The position numbers and the translations under genes were made by a program. Below are positions 57,286 to 64,000 of a stretch of 64,000 bases of DNA, one piece after another (the first letter of the stretch is position 1; the number at the start of each line of letters is the position of its first letter). Under the pieces are notes generated by a model, which made no database searches, was not told where the DNA came from, and was given only the letters and a program-made list of their open reading frames with translations. Location: the NCBI GenBank assembly GCA_951812725.1, contig OX638330.1, positions 992,001 through 1,056,000 of the forward strand. The letters run 5' to 3'. Origin of the DNA: an uncultured Caldilineaceae bacterium (GTDB lineage: Bacteria > Chloroflexota > Anaerolineae > Caldilineales > Caldilineaceae).

Positions 57286-58446
57286 ATGAACAATACACAA
57301 GGCAGCACGGTCGCAAGAGCGATCACGCAAGGACCGAAGCACCATTTCTTCGGCTACTATGCCATCTATCCCTGGGATGTAACCGGCAAATACCACCTCT
57401 GCCTGCAGTCGGACTTCCACGATCGCCCGCCCGTCGACGGCGACACCGCCTTAGTCGGCCTCATCGATATGGAGACCGGCAACTTCGAAGGCGTGGCCGA
57501 AACCCAGGCCTGGAACCTGCAGCAGGGCAGCATGATGCACTGGCTCGCCACCGCGCCCGATCGCCTCATCACCTACAATGCCCGCGATAACGACCGCTTT
57601 GTCAGCGTTATCCACGACATCCACAGCGGGCACAAGCGCCTCCTGCCCTACCCGATCGCCGCCATCACCCGCGACGGGCGCAAGGCGCTGGGGCTGAACT
57701 ACGCCCGGCTCTGGGATATGCGCCCCGTGGTCGGCTACCCTGGGCTCACCGACCCCAACGCAGACCAGAAACATCCTGCCGACGACGGCCTCTATATCAT
57801 GGATACCGACTCGGGCGAGGGCAAACTGCTCTTCTCATATGAAGACGCCCGCGACTACCTCAGCAGCTATCCCGAGATTCAGAAACACAAGCTCTGGTTC
57901 AACCACCCGTTCATCAACCGCGACGACTCCCGCGTTGCCTTCGTCGTAGTCTACTGGGATGACGCCGGCGCCAGGAAAACCGTATGCCTGACGATGAATC
58001 TGGAAGGCGGGGACATTCGCATTCTGAACGACCTCGGCACCTCGCACTGCGACTGGCGCACAAAAGACGTCATCTTCGGCTGGTTTACGACGAAAGAGGG
58101 GGTAAACTTTTACCTGGTCAACGACGTCACCGGCGAATACCAATCCGTGCGTCCCGACATCCTCTCCCGCGACGGCCACTGCAGCTTCACCCGCGATGGC
58201 GCCTGGCAGCTGAACGACGAATACCCGGACGAAAATAACCTCCGCGCCCTGTTCCTGTGGAACATGGCCGAAGAGCGCCAGGTCGTCCTGGGGCGCTTCC
58301 TGTCTCCCCCATTCTTCCAGGACCAGATCCGCTGCGACCTCCACCCCCGCTGGAGCCGCGACGAACGCCAGGTCAGCTTCGACTCCATCCACGAAGGCAG
58401 CCGCCAGATCTACGTTGTCGACGTGGCCGAAATCGTGGGACGCTAA
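57286..58446 (+). CDS. Tandem beta-propeller family protein, copy 2
   Basis: About 386 residues. The ATG at 57286 has GGGAGG upstream, and a longer frame to 57235 is not supported. Nearly collinear with copy 1 (GPKHHFFGYYAIYPWD; WNLQQGSMMHWLATAPDRLI; WFNHPFINRDDSRVAFVV; SHCDWRTKDVIFGW; DLHPRWSRDERQVSFDS). It differs most in the middle (DSGEGKLLFSYEDARDYL). Separated from copy 1 by 84 nt. Confidence 0.7.
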   Translation: MNNTQGSTVARAITQGPKHHFFGYYAIYPWDVTGKYHLCLQSDFHDRPPVDGDTALVGLIDMETGNFEGVAETQAWNLQQGSMMHWLATAPDRLITYNARDNDRFVSVIHDIHSGHKRLLPYPIAAITRDGRKALGLNYARLWDMRPVVGYPGLTDPNADQKHPADDGLYIMDTDSGEGKLLFSYEDARDYLSSYPEIQKHKLWFNHPFINRDDSRVAFVVVYWDDAGARKTVCLTMNLEGGDIRILNDLGTSHCDWRTKDVIFGWFTTKEGVNFYLVNDVTGEYQSVRPDILSRDGHCSFTRDGAWQLNDEYPDENNLRALFLWNMAEERQVVLGRFLSPPFFQDQIRCDLHPRWSRDERQVSFDSIHEGSRQIYVVDVAEIVGR

Positions 58447-58525
58447 GGCGTGCAACGATCGCAGATTGCGGCAACAGCTAAGCCAAATGCAATTCGCCGT
58501 CATCAGTGAGATAGCGAAATTGTTT

Positions 58526-58760
58526 CTCTCTCCTCACTTCTCTATACTCTCTTCTTGTATCTGGGCGGTCGGGCCTTCGGCCCTCCCTTGTGCAGGGGCT
58601 GCGCCCCCGCAACGCCCCCCTACAAAACCATCGCTCACCGACCGTACGCCTTCTTACCAGCAGTGCGGCTCAACTAACCTGGCGGCGGTCAACCAGCTGC
58701 GTCATCAAGGCCTGAAAGGCGCCAGCGAGGACGGGCCGGCCAGTAAATATGGCTAAGTAG
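58526..58760. repeat. Two-hairpin repeat, copy D
   Basis: Core 58563-58634 with stems GGGCC-TTC-GGCCC and GGGGC-TGC-GCCCC. The CT-rich left flank and a right flank to about 58760 match copy A at 2677-2922. It sits between propeller copies 2 and 3 and accounts for most of the 386-nt gap there. Confidence 0.8.
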
Positions 58761-58832
58761 TCGCATACGGCGTAAGATCAGCCGAGCGGACAACAGGGCC
58801 GCCCAACTCTGCCCCACTATCCGGGAGGCAAC

Positions 58833-59996
58833 ATGAGCAATACAAAAGTCAGCTCGACCGCCACAGCCATCACGCAGGGCCCGAAGCACCACTTCTTCGG
58901 CTACTATGGCATCTGCCCCTGGGATGCATCCGGCCGCTACCACCTCTGCCTGCAGTCGGACTTCCACGATCGCCCGCCCGCTGACGGCGACACCGCCGTG
59001 GTCGGCCTGGTCGACATGGAGACAGGCAACTTCGAGGGCGTGGCCGAAACCCAGGCCTGGAACCTGCAGCAGGGCAGCATGTTGCACTGGCTGGCAACCG
59101 CCCCCGACCGGCTGATCACCTACAACGCCCGCGCTGACGACCGTTTCGTCGCGATTGTGCAGGACATCCACTCTGGCCAGAAACGGATCCTGCCCCACCC
59201 AATCGCCGCCATCACCCGTAACGGGCGCTACGCGCTCGGCCTGAACTATGCCCGACTGAAGTCGATGCGGCCGGTTGTCGGTTATGCCGGGCTGCCCGAT
59301 CCCTACGCCCACCAGAATCATCCCACCGAGGACGGCCTCTACATCACCGACACCGCGACCGGCGAGGCCCGCGTCCTCGTTTCCTACGCAGAAGTACGCG
59401 ATTTCCTCAGCCACAATCAAGAGTTGCAAGGGGGCAAAATCTGGTTCAACCATCCCTTCATCAATCGCAACGATACCCGCGTCTCCTTCGTTGTGCGGGT
59501 CTTCGATGAAACCAAGGAGATCGGCCAGACCACAATGCTGTCGGCCAGCATGGAGGGCGGAGAGCTGCGCGCAATGACCGACCTCGGCGCGTCACACTGC
59601 GACTGGCTCACCGAGGAGTTGATTTTCGGCTGGGTAACGATGAAAGAGGGTCCGGCCTACTACCTGATGAACGACACAACCTGCGAATACGAAGTTGTGC
59701 GGCCCGATGTCCTGACCAGGAACGGCCACTGCAACTTCACACACGATGGGACCTGGATGTTGACTGATGAGTACCCCGACGAAAACAGCCGCCAGCCGCT
59801 GTTCCTGTGGCATATGGCAGAAGAGTACCGCGTCGACCTGGGAAGCTACCATTCGCCGCTGCCGTTCCGCGGCGAGATCCGTTGTGATCTGCATCCCCGC
59901 TGGAGCCGGGACGAGCGCATGATCAGCTTCGACGCCATCCATGAAGGCAGTCGGCAGGTCTACGTGATAGACGTCTCAGAGGTTGTCGGCACCTAA
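58833..59996 (+). CDS. Tandem beta-propeller family protein, copy 3
   Basis: A 387-residue protein with a GGGAGG site. Very close to copy 1 (GPKHHFFGYYGICPWDASGRY; PVVGYAGLPDPYAHQNHPTEDG; WFNHPFINRNDTRVSFVV; SHCDWLTEELIFGWVTMKEG). All the conserved His motifs are kept. The insertion of repeat D before it means it may depend on its own promoter. Confidence 0.7.
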   Translation: MSNTKVSSTATAITQGPKHHFFGYYGICPWDASGRYHLCLQSDFHDRPPADGDTAVVGLVDMETGNFEGVAETQAWNLQQGSMLHWLATAPDRLITYNARADDRFVAIVQDIHSGQKRILPHPIAAITRNGRYALGLNYARLKSMRPVVGYAGLPDPYAHQNHPTEDGLYITDTATGEARVLVSYAEVRDFLSHNQELQGGKIWFNHPFINRNDTRVSFVVRVFDETKEIGQTTMLSASMEGGELRAMTDLGASHCDWLTEELIFGWVTMKEGPAYYLMNDTTCEYEVVRPDVLTRNGHCNFTHDGTWMLTDEYPDENSRQPLFLWHMAEEYRVDLGSYHSPLPFRGEIRCDLHPRWSRDERMISFDAIHEGSRQVYVIDVSEVVGT

Positions 59997-60088
59997 GCGC
60001 AGCCAATCGAGTCGCGCCCGCAGCGTCATCCACCAAAGTCTGACCCTAGGTTCAATTTGCTCGCAACTCAACCCCAAAAGAGAAACCA

Positions 60089-61255
60089 ATGCTACCATCC
60101 CGCGCCATCACATCGGGGCCGAAACATCACTGGTTCGGCTACTACGACAAATTCCAGTTCGATCCCTCTGCCCGCTACGCTTTGGGGATGGAGGTGGACT
60201 TCGAACATCGCGCGCCGACGCCGCAGGATGTGATCCAGGTCGGCATGGTCGACCTGTCGGACCGCGACCGCTGGATCGCATTGGGTGAAAGCCGGGCCTG
60301 GGGCTGGCAGGCCGGCTGTATGCTCCAGTGGCTGCCCCAATCGCCGCACGAAATCATCTGGAATGACAGGGTAGAGGACCGTTTCGTAAGTTACATCCTG
60401 AACATCGAAACGGGCCAGAAGCGCACGCTTCCTCACCCCGTTTTCACCCTCAGCCCCAATGGCCACGACGCGCTGTCCATCGACTTCCACCGCCTCGAAG
60501 ATATGCGTCCCGGCTACGGCTACATGGGCATCCCCGATCCCTGGTACGACGTGATGGCGCCGCAGGAGACCGGCATACACACGGTCGACCTTCAAACAGG
60601 CGAAAGCAAGCTGATCGTCAGCTTGGCTGAGGTCGCCGCGATCCCCTATCCCCACGGCGACATTCGACCGGCCAAACACTACTTCAACGTCCTCATCTAC
60701 AATCCCGCCGGCACCCACTTTCTCTTCCTCCACCGTTGGCGCCTCGACGATGGACCCTTCCACACCCGCATGCTTACCGCACAAGCAGACGGCTCCGACC
60801 TGAAGGTAGTCGATCACTCCGGCCACACCTCCCACCTGATCTGGCGCGACGACGAGCACATCCTCGTCTGGTCCCGGCGCCCTTCACATGGAGGCGCCTA
60901 CTACCTATTCCCCAATGCCAATGACGGTGCCCGCGGCCCTGATAAAACTGTCGGAAAAACGAAAATGCCGCTGAACGGGCACTGCACCTACCTGTCCGAC
61001 AACGACTGGATCCTGAATGACACCTATCCCCAAGGGGACAAACGCCTGCAAGACCTTTACCTGTACCACGTTCCCACCGACCGCCGCGTCGACCTGGGTC
61101 AGCTCCACTCTCCGCCCCCTTACACGGATACCCTGCGCTGCGACCTCCACCCCCGTTCCAGCCCCGACGGCAGCAAAATCGTCATCGATTCGGCCCACGG
61201 CGGCAACGGCCGCCAGATGTATCTCTTTGAAGTGGGAGACCTGTTCAGCGCGTAA
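60089..61255 (+). CDS. Tandem beta-propeller family protein, copy 4 (divergent)
   Basis: A 388-residue, more distant member. It keeps AITSGPKHHWFGYYDK, MLQWLPQSP, NGHCTYLSDNDW and DLHPRSSPDG, but replaces the WFNHPFINRDD motif by HYFNVLIYNPAG and SHCDW by TSHLIWRDD. The shared ends and changed middle suggest the same fold with another specificity. Ribosome site AAAAGAG. 92 nt after copy 3. Confidence 0.7.
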   Translation: MLPSRAITSGPKHHWFGYYDKFQFDPSARYALGMEVDFEHRAPTPQDVIQVGMVDLSDRDRWIALGESRAWGWQAGCMLQWLPQSPHEIIWNDRVEDRFVSYILNIETGQKRTLPHPVFTLSPNGHDALSIDFHRLEDMRPGYGYMGIPDPWYDVMAPQETGIHTVDLQTGESKLIVSLAEVAAIPYPHGDIRPAKHYFNVLIYNPAGTHFLFLHRWRLDDGPFHTRMLTAQADGSDLKVVDHSGHTSHLIWRDDEHILVWSRRPSHGGAYYLFPNANDGARGPDKTVGKTKMPLNGHCTYLSDNDWILNDTYPQGDKRLQDLYLYHVPTDRRVDLGQLHSPPPYTDTLRCDLHPRSSPDGSKIVIDSAHGGNGRQMYLFEVGDLFSA

Positions 61256-61353
61256 ACGTGTCGCCAGTAGCGGGGCAACCGCATCGAATCGAGCCGAATC
61301 TTCGCGACTCTGACTGGATCACGTAGGGTAGCCCCTTATGGGCGCGATTCGTA

Positions 61354-61362
61354 TGCTATAAT
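61354..61362 (+). promoter_or_regulatory. Extended -10 promoter in a gene-free stretch
   Basis: TGC followed by consensus TATAAT (61357-61362). The next gene (vapB) starts 375 nt downstream. The interval 61256-61737 holds no supported gene. At 61556-61575 there are two 10-bp tandem units, GACTTGAGTC and GACTTAGGTC. Confidence 0.45.
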
Positions 61363-61737
61363 AGCGCTGGAACAATGACGCAAATGTTCTGGCCCAGCAA
61401 GGCCTTTACGCTTACCAGAAGAAAATCTCAAGCTGAAGGAAGGCTGTTGTAAACTTGTAAATGGCCCGTATCGCAACTCCCCGTAACCGATCAGACCCGG
61501 CAAGGAAACCTTTGCAAAACCCTGACGCTCAATCCCGGAAAAAAAGAAACACGACGACTTGAGTCGACTTAGGTCGACATAAAACTGTGCAATTGCTGCA
61601 AATGGGGACACAGCATCGCCAGGCTGCCGCAACTGGGTAACGTGGCTCTCGAAGGCTACCCATACGCCCAACTCCGGATGCGTCGGCCCTGCAGCCAATA
61701 GCCTCAATCCCTGACAGAACGATGAGATGACGTCATT

Positions 61738-61965
61738 ATGCGAACAACACTGAACATAGACGACGACGTGCTCGCCGTCGCTCGAGCCCTGGCCGAGCGC
61801 AACGGAACCAGCCTGGGCAGCGCAATATCAGAGCTGGCGCGGCGAGGATTCACGGATATGGATAATCTGGAATTCGACGACTGCATCCCCTTCTTCCGCG
61901 TCGCCCCAAATGCCCGAACAATAACAAACGAGGACGTCAAAGAGGCGCTTCGCAACTGGCCGTGA
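61738..61965 (+). CDS. vapB: VapB-like ribbon-helix-helix antitoxin
   Basis: A 75-residue protein. MRTTLNIDDDVLAVARALAERNG is the typical VapB/RHH N-terminus, followed by LGSAISELARRGF and an extended toxin-wrapping tail. VapB proteins neutralise the PIN-domain RNase VapC and bind the operon promoter. The stop TGA overlaps a GTG that would start vapC, but vapC is broken a few codons later. Confidence 0.8.
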   Translation: MRTTLNIDDDVLAVARALAERNGTSLGSAISELARRGFTDMDNLEFDDCIPFFRVAPNARTITNEDVKEALRNWP

Positions 61966-62030
61966 CCGCGCTACAGGATGTCAAAGCCCGAACAAGTGCA
62001 CCTGAGCCAGCAGTTCTCCCGCCATCCTGA
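61962..62030 (+). pseudogene. Truncated vapC toxin remnant
   Basis: GTG at 61962 overlaps the vapB stop as in intact vapBC operons and reads VTALQDVK, resembling the common VapC start VTALLDVN. After eight codons the sequence passes into the direct repeat at 61987 and stops at 62028-62030. The PIN domain is gone. Confidence 0.55.
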
Positions 62031-62225
62031 AAATCCCCAAATCCCGCAAATCCTGATTCAGACGGTCCGCCTGACACGCATACACGCTCGTAAACTCTCA
62101 TGATCTCTCGTAAAACTCTTGCATTCTCTCGCCCAACGCCCGTACAAGCGCGACTGAGCCAGTCAGGCCCCGCCATCCTGAAAATCACAGCCCATCCACA
62201 GAATCCCATAACCTGCAGTTCAGAC
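61987..62225. repeat. Two direct copies of an about 80-bp repeat
   Basis: The unit beginning CCCGAACAAGTG at 61987 recurs as CCCGTACAAGCG at 62139 (period 152). Shared blocks are CTGAGCCAG, CGCCATCCTGAAAATC and TTCAGAC. Between them the sequence is AT-richer and without genes. The second copy is followed by a GTACGAGCG palindrome near 62235. The rest of 62226-62436 shows no gene. Confidence 0.5.
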
Positions 62226-62436
62226 AATCGCTCGTACGAGCGCACCTGTACCGCTGAACTCCTGCAGTTTTTTCGACATTGACGAGCAAGCTTTTTCCCT
62301 TTAAAATGACCCAGACTACGCAGCAACCATTCCCGCAATTTCGATAAAAAACGAGGTTAGCACTCCTACGGTTGCGTCTGATTTTCCAGATTCGTGAAGG
62401 CAATGGCGACAATTCCCACCGGAACAAAAAAATGAG

Positions 62437-63678
62437 GTGCCCGTGACAGGTCCTTTTCGTCTTGCCAATGAAGTTGATACAACCGGGTTCGGCGACACCG
62501 GAATGCGCTTGGGGGACCTTGACGGCGACGGCGAGTTGGAAGCCGTCTTCTTCCAGGCCCGCGACTGCCACATTCCCCGCATGTCAGCCGGCGGCTACCG
62601 GCACGAAAAACAGGTCCACTGCGTCACCGCCATGAAGCTCGACGGCGACGTCATGTGGCAGGAAGGCGCTCCCCTCGGCACCGGCCACTGGGCCATGCAC
62701 GAAGTCGGCGCCGCCGTCAGCGATATCGACGGCGACGGCAAACAAGAGATAGTCTATGTAACCGAACGCGATGGCCGCAGCTATCTGCGCATCCTCGAAG
62801 GCGACCGCGGCTACTTCCGCAAAGAAGTCGAGACCGGCCCCAACTGTGTCCTGCAGCTGTGTGACATCCGCGGTCTCGGCGCCAGGCGCGACATTCTCGT
62901 TTCCACCTTCGTCAATCCCATCTACATCTATGCCGACGACCTCACTTGCCTCTGGAACTGCCACTTCTACGGCGGCGCCGGACATTCACACGACTTCCAC
63001 GACATCGACGGCGACGGCAAGGAGGAGGCCTTCATCGGCTACTGCTGCGTGCGCGCCGACGGGCTCAAAGTCTGGTGGCGTCCCGATCTGGAGCCCCACC
63101 TTGAGGAGATGACACGCGCCCCCCATGTCGATCACCTGCACGTACACGACATCGACGACGACGGCAGGCCTGAACTGCTGATGGTCGCCGGCAAAGATCT
63201 GGTCGTCCTTGACGCCGCCACCGGCGAAGACAGATTCATCTTCGAAGGCACCCACATCCAGACCTGCGCCGTGGGCAAATTCCTGCCCGACATGGAAGGA
63301 CAGCAGCTGTTTGTCACCGAGCGCCGTCTTCACGGCGATCAAGCCCACATCGGATTTCGCGGCTATCTCGTGGACTGCAAAGGAAACGAAATCTGGCGCA
63401 TGGAAAAGGCCGGCTACGGCAGAACTCTGCGGTTGGCAGGCAGCGAGGCAGACGTTATCTTTGCCGAGTGCCAGGGTAAGAAGCCTACACTCATCGACGG
63501 GCACGGCAAGATCATCCAGGAGCTGGATATGCCGCTGCATACCTACGCCGAAGACCGCTTCGACGACGGCGACACCGGCGTGCGCGCACTTTTCGAGATC
63601 GCCGATACCAACGGCGACGGCAAACTGGAACTGCTTGGTTACAACAGAACGCGCCTGTGGCATTGGGTGCAGGATTAG
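62437..63678 (+). CDS. FG-GAP/VCBS-type beta-propeller protein
   Basis: About 413 residues from a GTG at 62437 (a second GTG at 62443 is also possible). Five calcium-binding motifs of the DxDxDGxxE type mark the blades: DLDGDGELE, DIDGDGKQE, DIDGDGKEE, DIDDDGRPE, DTNGDGKLE. Such propellers occur in integrin-like and rhamnogalacturonan-lyase-like proteins. No signal peptide is visible, so its site of action is unclear. It lies directly before the third ABC receptor, suggesting a shared substrate. Function unassigned. Confidence 0.7.
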   Translation: MPVTGPFRLANEVDTTGFGDTGMRLGDLDGDGELEAVFFQARDCHIPRMSAGGYRHEKQVHCVTAMKLDGDVMWQEGAPLGTGHWAMHEVGAAVSDIDGDGKQEIVYVTERDGRSYLRILEGDRGYFRKEVETGPNCVLQLCDIRGLGARRDILVSTFVNPIYIYADDLTCLWNCHFYGGAGHSHDFHDIDGDGKEEAFIGYCCVRADGLKVWWRPDLEPHLEEMTRAPHVDHLHVHDIDDDGRPELLMVAGKDLVVLDAATGEDRFIFEGTHIQTCAVGKFLPDMEGQQLFVTERRLHGDQAHIGFRGYLVDCKGNEIWRMEKAGYGRTLRLAGSEADVIFAECQGKKPTLIDGHGKIIQELDMPLHTYAEDRFDDGDTGVRALFEIADTNGDGKLELLGYNRTRLWHWVQD

Positions 63679-63764
63679 CAGACACGTGTTGAAGGCTTTG
63701 TATCTCGTATTCGACGGTCAGCACTTGTAATTCTCGCAAGAACGCTCAATCAAGGAGAAAACGA

Positions 63765-64000
63765 ATGAAGAGCCTGAAAAACAGCAGTAAATGGATTTCA
63801 CGTCGCGAGTTCATGCGCATCTCGGGCGTCACGACCGCCGGATTGGTGGCGGTCGCATGCGGCGCCGGCGGCGAACCAGAGGAAGAAATGGCCGCCGAGT
63901 CTGCTGCTGACGAGGCCCCCGCTGAGGAAGCTGCCCCGGCGACGCCCGCCAGCATGTATAGCGAAGCCCCCATGCTGGCCGAAATGGTGGCCGCAGGAGA
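63765..64000 (+). CDS. ABC substrate-binding lipoprotein, partial (runs off the window)
   Basis: The first 78 codons of a receptor starting at the ATG at 63765 with a perfect AAGGAG site. Twin-arginine motif SRREFMRIS, lipobox VAVAC (C32), acidic/Ala linker, then SMYSEAPMLAEMVAAG. It matches the start of the long receptor at 53709 (SRREFMRVS, KYNEAPMLAEMVANG), so the two are paralogues of the same subfamily. The frame is still open at the window end. Confidence 0.85.
   Translation, partial: MKSLKNSSKWISRREFMRISGVTTAGLVAVACGAGGEPEEEMAAESAADEAPAEEAAPATPASMYSEAPMLAEMVAAG

Noticed and set aside
61336..61707. 123-codon minus-strand frame
   Set aside because: No ribosome site or family resemblance and it runs through the consensus -10 region.

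Overview
The window reads as about 64 kb of chromosome from a GC-rich bacterium, most likely a Chloroflexota (Caldilinea/Anaerolinea-like) genome. That placement is inference. It rests on the mix of Tat-type lipoprotein ABC receptors, a DUF3048 lipoprotein, a Baseplate_J-like membrane protein beside ruvX, three M42 aminopeptidases in a row, and paired UMF1-type MFS genes. There is no rRNA to confirm it. I saw no tRNA, rRNA or CRISPR array.

Layout. 0.2-8.1 kb: mutL, an unpaired hicB-like antitoxin, a small membrane hydrolase, then the classical tig-clpP-clpX proteostasis cluster. 8.1-13.9 kb, minus strand: an HtrA-like lipoprotein protease, mutY, three M42 aminopeptidases and a zinc-ribbon membrane protein. 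14.5-17.2 kb, minus strand: an ABC-2 exporter (ATPase and two permeases). 17.4-23.2 kb: alaS, a Baseplate_J-like membrane protein, ruvX, and a HEPN/MNT (hepT-mntA) toxin-antitoxin pair. 23.2-32.9 kb: gdhA with an unusual N-terminal tail, a sugar isomerase, mtaB, and a tandem duplication of an [MFS + pyruvate kinase] unit in which one pyruvate kinase copy is decayed. 33.5-41.7 kb, minus strand: a DUF3048 lipoprotein, then a four-gene catabolic operon (enolase-superfamily dehydratase/racemase, SelA-like PLP enzyme, class V aminotransferase, FAD/Fe-S oxidoreductase).

42.2-51.3 kb is a locus of visibly lower GC: peptide-type ABC receptor, two permeases (no ATPases), SelA-like enzyme, two NHL propellers, second SelA-like enzyme. 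51.3-64 kb returns to high GC: a gene-free 1.3 kb with strong promoter-like sequences, an FAH-family enzyme, a second ABC receptor, four tandem paralogous beta-propeller proteins, a vapB antitoxin with a truncated vapC, an FG-GAP propeller protein, and the start of a third ABC receptor very like the second.

How it fits together. The first third is housekeeping (DNA repair, protein quality control, translation). The last third looks like a heterotroph's uptake and catabolism repertoire: binding proteins and permeases deliver an unknown oligomeric substrate, and propeller proteins plus PLP, enolase and FAH enzymes may process sugar-acid or amino-sugar-like products. Substrates cannot be read from the sequence.

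Recurrent non-coding features are an interspersed two-hairpin repeat (four main copies plus a partial one, one with a compensatory change in its stem), several extended -10 promoters, some so close to the start codon that leaderless mRNAs are likely, and strong hairpins after the ABC-receptor genes.
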